Below are positions 1-6,396 of a DNA stretch of 15,752 nt, piece by piece (position 1 is the stretch's first letter; the number at the start of each line of letters is the position of its first letter). The position numbers were made by a program, and so were the translations under genes. The notes beneath the pieces were generated by a model. That model worked only from the letters and a program-made list of their open reading frames with translations. It had not been told where the DNA came from and made no database searches. Origin of the DNA: Clostridia bacterium (GTDB taxonomy: Bacteria > Bacillota > Clostridia > UBA1381); the NCBI GenBank assembly GCA_017420825.1, contig JAFQNU010000132.1, forward strand, positions 1 to 15,752, written 5' to 3'.

Positions 1-405
1 ATAGGAGTAGATATGATAATTCACGCAGGAGACCACATGAGTGATGCAAAAAATTTGTCGCAAATATTTCCTGATATTCCTGTAAAATATGTTGCAGGTA
101 ATTGTGACATTTCTTTTTCCGAAAATGAACTTGTTACAGAAATTGAGGGTAGAAGAATATTTATAACACACGGACATTTATACAACGTAAAAAACGAAAA
201 TACTTATCAAACCTTGAAAAACAAAGGAACAGAGCTTGGTTGTGACATCGTTGTGTTCGGGCATACGCACATTCCGTATAACGAAAACTGTGGAAACATT
301 ATATTGTTAAATCCCGGAAGTGCAAAGTACACCAAAACCTACGGAGTGATTGAAATTGAGAATAATAAGCTAAAATCAGCCGTTCTTGATATGAATTTAA
401 GGTAA
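1..405 (+). CDS. YfcE/MJ0936-type metallophosphoesterase, 5' end missing
   Basis: Member of the small calcineurin-like phosphodiesterase family, which hydrolyses phosphodiesters with two divalent metal ions in the cytosol. The frame is open from base 1 and reads into an internal ATG at 13, so the true start lies outside the window. About 20-30 residues are missing, including the first metal motif (DxH in SDTHG). Remaining family motifs occur in order: HAGDH with the bridging Asp (bases 22-36), GNCD with the metal-binding Asn, THGH, and the terminal FGHTH motif, followed by the typical LLNPGS stretch. The stop is TAA at 403-405. No convincing terminator follows directly; the first strong one in this direction is at 682-727. 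The physiological substrate is not known for most members. The family call is firm; the role is open. Confidence 0.9.
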   Translation: MGVDMIIHAGDHMSDAKNLSQIFPDIPVKYVAGNCDISFSENELVTEIEGRRIFITHGHLYNVKNENTYQTLKNKGTELGCDIVVFGHTHIPYNENCGNIILLNPGSAKYTKTYGVIEIENNKLKSAVLDMNLR

Positions 406-574
406 GATTTGCGTATTTGGTCAATATTACCTCAGATTACAAATCTTTATATAATTTAAAATATATGTAATTCAATTTTTCCTCATAGCTATGCCGAATT
501 TTAACCGCTTAAGAGACATACATCACCTCATTCGTGATTAGTGACAATTATGTAACGTTAAGATTACAAAAGCA
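406..574. other. Intergenic stretch without a recognisable gene
   Basis: This AT-rich stretch follows the phosphodiesterase gene. I see no conserved protein and no clear intrinsic terminator. On the minus strand, 472-519 could encode a 15-residue peptide (MSLKRLKFGIAMRKN) with a GAGG Shine-Dalgarno six bases upstream of its ATG (517-519). It stops at once and is too short to call a gene; it might be the start of a decayed helix-turn-helix gene. Confidence 0.5.
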
Positions 575-603
575 TTGCAAATTACCATAATTTGGTGTAT
601 AAT
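575..603 (+). promoter_or_regulatory. Sigma-A type promoter reading toward the hairpin at 682-727
   Basis: TTGCAA at 575-580 and a perfect TATAAT at 598-603 are separated by exactly 17 bp. The predicted start is near 610. No plus-strand gene of normal size follows before the terminator, which implies a short transcript. Confidence 0.6.
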
Positions 604-609
604 AAAGGT

Positions 610-728
610 CGTAAGTACTTTTAAAACAGTGCAACTGAGGGAAAATTGTGGGTTATAATGGAAGAACGATAATTCCATTGTAGGACAACCGCCGCATAGC
701 CAGGCTATGCGGCGGTTGTTCCTTTTTA
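610..728 (+). ncRNA. Candidate small RNA of about 115-120 nt, class unknown
   Basis: Defined by a 17-bp-spaced promoter just upstream and a strong intrinsic terminator at its end. Within it, AATGGAA (657-663) and TTCCATT (672-678) can form a 7-bp stem before the terminator hairpin, and CAGT-GCA-ACTG can form a small 5' hairpin. I do not recognise 6S, SRP, tmRNA or a known riboswitch in it. The neighbour downstream is on the opposite strand, so it cannot be a leader of that gene. An 11-codon reading frame (GTG 648, stop TAG 681-683) with GAGGG upstream ends exactly where the hairpin begins, so the transcript could instead carry a tiny peptide. It might also act on, or overlap, the 3' end of the convergent glycosidase mRNA. 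Confidence 0.4.
682..727 (+). terminator. Strong intrinsic terminator with a 17-bp perfect inverted repeat
   Basis: Bases 685-701 and 703-719 are exact reverse complements around one central base. The stem extends by four further pairs past a one-base bulge. It is very GC-rich against its surroundings and is followed by TTCCTTTTT at 719-727. The T-run exists only on the plus strand, so it terminates plus-strand transcription (the candidate RNA and any read-through from the phosphodiesterase gene). The T-run overlaps the stop codon of the convergent glycosidase gene. Confidence 0.85.
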
Positions 729-2351
729 TTGTTTACATTCTTTCAACTTCCAGAAAATTACTTCTCTTAGCGAAAGCATGGTTTGTACATTTTTTGCACA
801 ATTTTCAAATGTTACTTCTCCTGTGATATTTTCAATTAATTTAATGGTTTCATCTCTGCCGATTTTTTCTTCTAACAACTGCAGTGCCCTTAAATCCTGT
901 AAGGCTTCGCTAAATGCTATTGTTCGCATTGATATGATAGGCCCGTCCTCGCCGGGGTAAACAGTAAATGCGTCACCTGCGGGAAAGCCCCCGTCAGAAT
1001 CTGTTTCATAGAATGGATTTAACTCACGCACCGCAAGCTGTGCATACCAGAAGTTTATTGCCCAGTGGAAAAAGATTGATACATTGTATTTATAAAGCTG
1101 ATAACCAAACGAACGGTTACGGTACAGAGGCATTGTAATAAATCTGTTTGATACCTTATAGTCCTGAGCACAGCAGTAATATACCCATATATCAGACACC
1201 TTGCCCATAAAATCATTTATACATGTTGTCGGAATAACCGGTACATCTGCTCCTGCAGCTTTAAAGTGCTTGTAGTTAGTGAATGCATCCATAATTTTGT
1301 AATTCTTTACATATGGAGTCATGAATTCTTTTAAGAATGCATATCTCTTTATAGTCTCATCATCAAACGGCTCATCTGATATCATAACTATTGTATTGTT
1401 TTCTATTGAGTTTTTCTCTATAAACTTATTCATTTCAGGGAAAAACTGTCTTAACAAGTTCAGATAGCTCTCATCGGTTGACTTCACCGACCAGCCAAAG
1501 CATTTTTTAATCTCCCCGTTCTCATGAATCATTATTTTGGGTGTAAATTCCGCACCCCATTGAGTAAAGAACGGTGTTATTACAAAGTGTGTCATTCCGT
1601 TCTTTTTACACATATCAATATATTTTTGTGCGTTAGCAAAATCAAAGGTATATTTATCGCCTTCCTTATAAACCTCAACAAGCTGTACCGTCGGACGCTC
1701 GCCTCCAACCTTTGTGTCAAGCGGAGGTGTGAACAGAGGTACATTTATGGCATTTGAACCGTAATCTGCTGAAACCTTTAAATATTTATCAAGCAGCTGC
1801 CAATACTCCTGTGAAAAAACCTCTTTTTTGTACCAGGTAGAAATACAATCCGAATGCAGTGACACCTGATACAATAGCTTCTGGGGAGGCAATGCGGTAT
1901 TTAATACCTCAATATTCATAACGGTTGATGCAAAATCGTTGTCATCATATAAGGAAACCTTAACCTTATATTTTCCCGGAGCCACATTTGCGTCTGTTTC
2001 AATCCAGATTCCCTGATAATGATACTGACCTCTTATTGTATCTGTTGTAAGCGGATATAATATGTCGGGGTACATTCCTCCGTCATGGCTTATGTAGTTA
2101 TCATCATCTTTAGCTTTGTAGTTAAAAAATGCTCTTGTTACAGGAACATTTCCGATTTTGTAAACTTTTAAATGCTCCTTTATATCGCTTTCTACCTCGA
2201 TTTTATAATATCCTGTGCTGTCTGTTCGGAATGCTATCTGATATGAAAGCCTTTCCCCCTTTAATCCGCCAATCCACCTTATCGGTGTAAATTCCTGCTT
2301 TACCTTTGGCATAATGTTTTCCATTGAAGATAACTGAACTAATTCTAACAT
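726..2351 (-). CDS. GH123-like glycosidase with C-terminal DUF4091 domain
   Basis: The 541-residue protein follows the layout of GH123/DUF4091 glycosidases. An N-terminal beta-sandwich (about 20-150) opens with the family's WxxGERLSYQIAFR-type segment. A TIM-barrel region follows (about 155-430). A C-terminal DUF4091 segment is recognisable at PGEDGPIISMR (466-476) through ALQDLRALQLLEE. The ISDEP motif at 324-328 supplies the adjacent Asp-Glu pair (326/327) that GH123 beta-N-acetylgalactosaminidases use for substrate-assisted catalysis. There is no signal peptide, so it probably works in the cytosol on imported fragments. The start overlaps the stop of the upstream gene (shared bases 2345-2351), with an AGGAGG ribosome-binding site at 2359-2364 inside that gene, which suggests translational coupling. 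Substrate is inferred only from family; many DUF4091 proteins are uncharacterised. Confidence 0.75.
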   Translation of the reverse strand: MLELVQLSSMENIMPKVKQEFTPIRWIGGLKGERLSYQIAFRTDSTGYYKIEVESDIKEHLKVYKIGNVPVTRAFFNYKAKDDDNYISHDGGMYPDILYPLTTDTIRGQYHYQGIWIETDANVAPGKYKVKVSLYDDNDFASTVMNIEVLNTALPPQKLLYQVSLHSDCISTWYKKEVFSQEYWQLLDKYLKVSADYGSNAINVPLFTPPLDTKVGGERPTVQLVEVYKEGDKYTFDFANAQKYIDMCKKNGMTHFVITPFFTQWGAEFTPKIMIHENGEIKKCFGWSVKSTDESYLNLLRQFFPEMNKFIEKNSIENNTIVMISDEPFDDETIKRYAFLKEFMTPYVKNYKIMDAFTNYKHFKAAGADVPVIPTTCINDFMGKVSDIWVYYCCAQDYKVSNRFITMPLYRNRSFGYQLYKYNVSIFFHWAINFWYAQLAVRELNPFYETDSDGGFPAGDAFTVYPGEDGPIISMRTIAFSEALQDLRALQLLEEKIGRDETIKLIENITGEVTFENCAKNVQTMLSLREVIFWKLKECKQ

Positions 2352-4039
2352 ATTTTTTCCTCCTTTTTAATAACACCTAAGTTTACATAAAACTCCCTGC
2401 CCTTGAGAGCGGCTTTTTTTATCTTCTCGTCAAAGCTTCCCACGCATACGCATGATTTTACGTTTAATCTTGTCGTGTTCCAGTCAAACACATACCTTAA
2501 AATGTCATCGCCCGTTTCTTCTGCAACAATATCAAACATATTGCCGAATTTTAAAATATTGCTATCAGGCGGTAAAAACTCATCAAGAGTTTTATCAAGT
2601 AACCATGAATGACAGGTATAATATTTATAATTGTAATCAGGGTAGAATTTTTCAAAAAATTCTACTGCAAGTGCAATTGATTTTCTGCATTCTGCCTCAT
2701 CAAGCGGTTCGCCTGCAGGAATGTGAACTTCAATAACTGCATCGCCCTTTTTTATTCCCTTACCTTCTGTATCACGCTCTGCACCTGCCATACAAAACTG
2801 CAGTCTGCCAAGCTTGAATAATTTCATTTCAAAATGACGTTTCAGCCATGATAGCTCGCCAAGATATAATTCACCTTTGACATTACTCCATGTAATTGTC
2901 CAACGCACAATATCCTCTAAGGTATCAATTAAAATTTCTCTGTCTATGCCCTTTTTAATATACTGCTTTTCAAGCTCCTCGCACATGAAAAGGAAGGATA
3001 AAAGATTTCTTTTTCCGTCTGTTTCTCCTACATCATAATTCTCAATTGTTATTGCATCAGAAATTTTTATTGTATTTAAAGCATTATAGAACTCCCTGTC
3101 ATACTCATTCGGGAATTTCAGCTCCTTATACCACTTTTCAATCACCTTGTAAACCGCCTTATTCTCTGCACTCCAACGCTGTGCCGAATCGGAAACAGGA
3201 CTTTCATGATTTTTAACACCATCAGCCTTACCTAAAAATCTCATCAGATTATCATGATACAGCTTTTCTCGGAATTTTTTACTCACGCCAAGCCTGTCAA
3301 GTATTTTTCTGTCAGCATCAAGCCATTGCTCCGCCCAGTTACTGTTATATCTGTGAGCCTCGGCATCTGTTCCGAACATTATATTATCTCCGACATCATA
3401 ACCGATATTAAAAAGCTTTGTTATAAGCTCTTCTCTGTAAATTTCAGGCGTGCCCGGAGTTATATCAAAGAACATTTCGGCTGTGTTTCTTCTGGTCAGT
3501 GAATTTAAAAATTTCCCATACATTGCAATACACTCATCAATCCATGGCCATGAGCAGTGTCCCATCGAAAAGCGAAGCCCCTCTATATCCATTAATGCTT
3601 CCCAGTTAAGAGGACGGTTGAATTCTGATGATACCTTTGCATCCCACAAAATTCCCGAATGGAAAAATACAGGCTTATTAAGACTTGCTATTTCACGAAG
3701 TACCTTCATGCATTCTTCCTCATACACATAAAAATCAGCGCATATTATTTTAAATCCGCAAATCCCTTTATTTACTGCCTTATGTATGTTTTCAATTATA
3801 TTTTTCTCATATGGGTGAATCCACATAACAGGGAAAAGTCTGTCCTCATAACCCCTACACCAAGCCATTACCTCGTTAAGTCTCTCGTCAAATGAGGTAC
3901 CTATATCCTGATTATATCTTTCGGGCCAGTTTGAAAAGATACAACCTCCGAACACTCCTGCTTTGTCCATTTTTTCAATGATACCATCAGGGTCAGGTTC
4001 AGTATTCAATGCGTGAATGTGCATATCAAATATTTTCAT
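2345..4039 (-). CDS. Amidohydrolase fused to a GNAT-like acyltransferase domain
   Basis: A 564-residue two-part protein. Residues 1-270 form an amidohydrolase-2 (COG2159-like) metal-dependent barrel: HxH at 7/9, WIHP at 74-77, GFKII at 95-99, FHSG at 126-129, GHCSWPW at 160-166 and the metal/acid Asp in FGTD at 222-225. After a linker (about 270-292), residues 293-560 match the Firmicutes 'acyltransferase domain-containing protein' family (NAT_N plus GNAT_C): GELYLGELSWLKRHF (389-403), KLGRLQFCM, VHIPAGEPLD (438-447), CHSWLLD (476-482) and LPPDSNILKF. Each half is usually a separate protein. The first may hydrolyse an amide, lactone or carboxylate; the second may move an acyl group; neither substrate is known. 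The ATG has AAGGAAGTGAT just upstream. First gene of a two-gene operon with the GH123-like glycosidase, divergent from an AraC-type regulator. Confidence 0.75.
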   Translation of the reverse strand: MKIFDMHIHALNTEPDPDGIIEKMDKAGVFGGCIFSNWPERYNQDIGTSFDERLNEVMAWCRGYEDRLFPVMWIHPYEKNIIENIHKAVNKGICGFKIICADFYVYEEECMKVLREIASLNKPVFFHSGILWDAKVSSEFNRPLNWEALMDIEGLRFSMGHCSWPWIDECIAMYGKFLNSLTRRNTAEMFFDITPGTPEIYREELITKLFNIGYDVGDNIMFGTDAEAHRYNSNWAEQWLDADRKILDRLGVSKKFREKLYHDNLMRFLGKADGVKNHESPVSDSAQRWSAENKAVYKVIEKWYKELKFPNEYDREFYNALNTIKISDAITIENYDVGETDGKRNLLSFLFMCEELEKQYIKKGIDREILIDTLEDIVRWTITWSNVKGELYLGELSWLKRHFEMKLFKLGRLQFCMAGAERDTEGKGIKKGDAVIEVHIPAGEPLDEAECRKSIALAVEFFEKFYPDYNYKYYTCHSWLLDKTLDEFLPPDSNILKFGNMFDIVAEETGDDILRYVFDWNTTRLNVKSCVCVGSFDEKIKKAALKGREFYVNLGVIKKEEKIC

Positions 4040-4073
4040 TATATCACTTCCTTATAGATTTTTTAACATTTTA

Positions 4074-4102
4074 TTGACATATCATTTTTTATATTATATA
4101 CT
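4074..4102 (+). promoter_or_regulatory. Promoter of the AraC-family regulator gene
   Basis: Perfect -35 TTGACA (4074-4079), 17-bp spacer, -10 TATACT (4097-4102). The start would lie near 4109, giving a leader of about 60 nt that contains both copies of the AATGGACT repeat. Its -10 overlaps the -10 of the opposing promoter. Confidence 0.75.
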
Positions 4103-4121
4103 GTTTATAAGATACTTTCAA
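4093..4121 (-). promoter_or_regulatory. Promoter of the amidohydrolase-glycosidase operon
   Basis: On the minus strand: -35 TTGAAA (4116-4121), 17-bp spacer, perfect -10 TATAAT (4093-4098). It shares bases 4097-4098 with the -10 of the regulator promoter, so RNA polymerase cannot occupy both at once. Confidence 0.75.
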
Positions 4122-4148
4122 TGGACTAATAAACATAAAAAATGGACT
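4120..4148. promoter_or_regulatory. Probable AraC-type operator: AATGGACT direct repeat, 21-bp pitch
   Basis: AATGGACT occurs at 4120-4127 and again at 4141-4148, exactly 21 bp (two helical turns) apart in the same orientation. The proximal copy overlaps by two bases the -35 box of the minus-strand operon promoter. That is the position and spacing of the half-sites used by AraC-type activators, such as araI1/araI2. The repeats lie downstream of the regulator's own start point, so bound protein could also block its own gene. Confidence 0.6.
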
Positions 4149-4157
4149 TTTCAACAC

Positions 4158-4164
4158 AGAGGTG
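4158..4164 (+). promoter_or_regulatory. Ribosome-binding site that sets the regulator start at 4169
   Basis: AGAGGTG lies four bases before the ATG at 4169. The in-frame ATG at 4142 has only A-rich sequence upstream and sits inside the operator repeat, so 4169 is preferred. Confidence 0.65.
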
Positions 4165-4168
4165 TATT

Positions 4169-4978
4169 ATGAAAACACAAACCTATTACCATACAAGACT
4201 TGAATCAGATGCGAATATAAAAAATTTAAACGTACCGTTACAGGTTAACTGTTGCGGTGTTGCAACAAATAACCAACCCTTTTCCGTTGACAACAGAATA
4301 AGACGTGATTTTTATTACATATATTTTCTTGAGGGAAAAATGACAATACAAGATGAAATTCTCTATCCCGGAGACGTGATTGCACTTGCCCCCGAATTAC
4401 CGCACAGCTATTCGTCTGACGGGCATATTTCTTATATATGGGTACATTATACGGGCTATGATGCACCCTCTGTTACCAATTCTGTTTTTTGCACGTTCGG
4501 AAAAAAGGCTCATATCGGAATTAACACTGAAATTGTTGATTTATTTAAAAGGCTGTTTCGTGAGTTTATTATAAATGACAGAAGCTCCAACGAAATGTGT
4601 GTATATATTTTAAGAGAAATTCTCACTCTTACAAACAGATATATGAATATGGCACAAAGGAATAATGAGCCTGTTTCTGCAATAGAATACATTCACAAGC
4701 ATTTTAAGGAAAACATTACAATTGACAAGCTTTGTAAAATGGAAAATATGTGTCCCACTGCGTTTCGTATAGCATTCCGCAAGCACACAGGTGTATCACC
4801 GAATGAGTATATAATATCACAGCGAATTAATCTTGCGTGCAGGTTATTGACCGATACCGATTTATCAATAGGCGATGTTGCAATTGAGACAGGCTATTCA
4901 GACCGCTATTATTTTTCAAGAATTTTTACAAAAAAAACAGGTACCTCGCCATTGAAGTACCGTCTTTTAAATAAATAA
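4169..4978 (+). CDS. AraC-family transcriptional regulator
   Basis: A 269-residue cytosolic DNA-binding protein. The N-terminal part (about 20-110) has the cupin-like AraC sensor pattern, with YPGDVIALAPELPHSY at 66-81 matching the typical '..GDlvll.P..pH.y' strand. The C-terminal part (about 170-269) is the paired helix-turn-helix domain: ITIDKLCKMENMCPTAFRIAF, then the family signature DVAIETGYSDRYYFSRIF (236-253) and KKTGTSPLKYR (255-265). Divergent position, promoter overlap and a 21-bp direct repeat beside the operon's -35 make it the likely local activator of the amidohydrolase-glycosidase genes, with possible autorepression. The inducer is presumably a sugar-like intermediate of that pathway, which is inference. 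Its stop codon directly abuts the stop codon of convergent coaX, leaving no room for a terminator between them. Confidence 0.9.
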   Translation: MKTQTYYHTRLESDANIKNLNVPLQVNCCGVATNNQPFSVDNRIRRDFYYIYFLEGKMTIQDEILYPGDVIALAPELPHSYSSDGHISYIWVHYTGYDAPSVTNSVFCTFGKKAHIGINTEIVDLFKRLFREFIINDRSSNEMCVYILREILTLTNRYMNMAQRNNEPVSAIEYIHKHFKENITIDKLCKMENMCPTAFRIAFRKHTGVSPNEYIISQRINLACRLLTDTDLSIGDVAIETGYSDRYYFSRIFTKKTGTSPLKYRLLNK

Positions 4979-5740
4979 TTATTTGTTTTTGTTGTATAAA
5001 ATCTGCAATCCGCGAAGGAGCATACTGTCGTCACAATAAATATCATGCGAACAGTGCGGTGTTAAAAACTTTGCCAGACCGCCTGTTGCAACAACCGTTG
5101 TTTTATAGCCAAGCTCTTTTTCAATTCTGTCTATCATGCCGTCCATCATTGCGGCATTACCAAAAACCGCTCCGCTTTGCAGGCTTTCCACAGTGTTTGT
5201 GCCGATTGCGCTTGGCGGTGCTTCTATTTTTACCGCCGTTAACTGCGCCGCATTGTCAAACAACGCATTCATTGCTGTTTTTACTCCGGGAAATATAGAA
5301 ACCCCTCTGAAAATTCCGTCCTTATCTATAACAGAGATTGTGGTTGCTGTTCCCAAATCAAAAATGATAAGCGGTGCTTTGAATTTATCCAGAGCTGCAA
5401 CGGCAACAACCGTTAAATCATTTCCCACTTCGGGGTTATCCATCACAAACTTTAACCCATGATTCATTTTCACATTTACCTCAACAGGCTCATAGCCTGT
5501 AACAGTAAATACCGCATTTTTTAAGGTATTGGTAATGGGCGGAACAACTGATGATATAATTGCACCGTCTATCTTTGACAGGTCAACATCATATACATCA
5601 AGCAGGTTTTTAAAAATTACAGCATATTCTGCCTCTGTTTTGTTTCTGTCGGAGGAAAGTCTGCATTCTAAGTAAATGTCCTCTCCGTCAAGACAACCAA
5701 CCACTATATTTGTGTTACCGACATCTAATGCAAGTATCAT
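4979..5740 (-). CDS. coaX: Type III pantothenate kinase
   Basis: Catalyses ATP-dependent phosphorylation of pantothenate, the first step of CoA synthesis, in the cytosol. The 253-residue length is normal. Visible motifs are the phosphate-binding DVGNTN at 6-11, GNDLTVVAVAA at 106-116 (the position of the usual GxDR motif, with catalytic Asp108 kept and Leu in place of Arg), FDLGTATT at 127-134, and GVSIFPGVKTAMNALF at 146-161. The GGAGGT ribosome-binding site is well placed before the ATG. It lies 24 bp after an ECF S-component gene and is probably co-transcribed from that gene's promoter, giving an uptake-plus-kinase pair for vitamin B5. It ends directly against the stop codon of the convergent AraC-type gene. 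Confidence 0.95.
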   Translation of the reverse strand: MILALDVGNTNIVVGCLDGEDIYLECRLSSDRNKTEAEYAVIFKNLLDVYDVDLSKIDGAIISSVVPPITNTLKNAVFTVTGYEPVEVNVKMNHGLKFVMDNPEVGNDLTVVAVAALDKFKAPLIIFDLGTATTISVIDKDGIFRGVSIFPGVKTAMNALFDNAAQLTAVKIEAPPSAIGTNTVESLQSGAVFGNAAMMDGMIDRIEKELGYKTTVVATGGLAKFLTPHCSHDIYCDDSMLLRGLQILYNKNK

Positions 5741-5764
5741 ATGTTTACCTCCGACTAATATGTA

Positions 5765-6337
5765 TTAATAGTTTTTTATATTAAGAAGTCTTACAATTAC
5801 AGGGCTTAGGATAATGTTTAATCCCAACTCAAAGAGGAAGTTCCAGCCGACAAGTCCGAAAATCATATATTGTGCAACATTTGCACCGAGTCCTGCCGCC
5901 GTTGCCCAGCCTGTGATGGTGTCCATAAAGAACACAAGACAGCCTAAAAGGAAAATCCCCGTATTTACTATCGGACAAGCAACCGCCGCACCTGCAACTG
6001 CAAGATAACGGTTTCTCTTTGACAGCCATTTATACACAACACCTGCAACAAAACCGCAGGCAATACCCTTTAACAATACAGTTATAATTGTTCCGGGGAC
6101 ATTTATTGCTAAAAACGCCGCCGCATCTCCGCTTATTAAAACCATCAGACCAAATACAAGACCGAGCCATGCTCCTGCTCCTGTTCCGCACATTGCTGTA
6201 CCGATTACGATAGGAATTAACACAAGTGATATGGAAAACGGCCCGAACTTAATGAATGAACCCATAAATTGTAACAAAACTATAAGTGATGTCATAATTG
6301 CGGTAAATACCACTGTTTTTGTTGATGTCTTTTTCAT
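5765..6337 (-). CDS. ECF-transporter S component, probably for pantothenate
   Basis: Substrate-capture membrane protein of an energy-coupling-factor importer; it needs the shared EcfA/A'/T module, which is not in this window. The 190 residues are almost entirely hydrophobic, with five to six membrane segments (about 10-28, 36-52, 54-70, 84-104, 110-138, 155-182) and the small-residue run GTGAGAWLGLVFG typical of S components. The start at 6337 is chosen because AAGGGTGAT lies just upstream, and because an in-frame ATG at 6385 would lie upstream of the predicted transcript start (near 6361). Substrate specificity cannot be read from the sequence; pantothenate (PanT-like) is inferred from the coaX gene 24 bp downstream. 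Another vitamin remains possible. Confidence 0.8.
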   Translation of the reverse strand: MKKTSTKTVVFTAIMTSLIVLLQFMGSFIKFGPFSISLVLIPIVIGTAMCGTGAGAWLGLVFGLMVLISGDAAAFLAINVPGTIITVLLKGIACGFVAGVVYKWLSKRNRYLAVAGAAVACPIVNTGIFLLGCLVFFMDTITGWATAAGLGANVAQYMIFGLVGWNFLFELGLNIILSPVIVRLLNIKNY

Positions 6338-6367
6338 AAAAATCACCCTTTTAAAATTTTTTCTTAA

Positions 6368-6396
6368 ATTATAGCAAAAAAACACTTTATTGTCAA
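6368..6396 (-). promoter_or_regulatory. Consensus promoter of the ECF S component-coaX pair
   Basis: On the minus strand TTGACA (6391-6396), 17-bp spacer, TATAAT (6368-6373): a perfect consensus promoter. It begins directly after the stop codon (6397-6399) of the upstream peptidase gene. The predicted start near 6361 gives a leader of about 24 nt, too short for a riboswitch. Confidence 0.8.

Noticed and set aside
104..112. Possible pantothenate kinase defect: Leu in place of Arg in the GxDR motif of coaX (codons near residues 106-109)
   Set aside because: The catalytic Asp and all other motifs are present, and GxDL variants are, to my knowledge, common in clostridial CoaX, so this is likely lineage variation. 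Coordinates given are residue numbers, not bases.
682..727. Terminator for the minus-strand glycosidase operon
   Set aside because: The stem is strong, but on the minus strand it is followed by CCTACAATGG, with no T-run. The T-run is on the plus-strand side only.
3160..3240. Amidohydrolase-acyltransferase fusion caused by a frameshift or hidden second start
   Set aside because: The frame is continuous through the linker. The only nearby ATG preceded by A-rich sequence is out of frame with the acyltransferase half.
4142..4168. Earlier ATG start for the AraC-type regulator
   Set aside because: No Shine-Dalgarno precedes it and it lies within the operator repeat; the ATG at 4169 has AGAGGTG.
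6338..6385. 16-residue N-terminal extension of the ECF S component
   Set aside because: The ATG at 6385 is upstream of the predicted transcript start from the consensus promoter at 6368-6396, and the ATG at 6337 has a proper ribosome-binding site.
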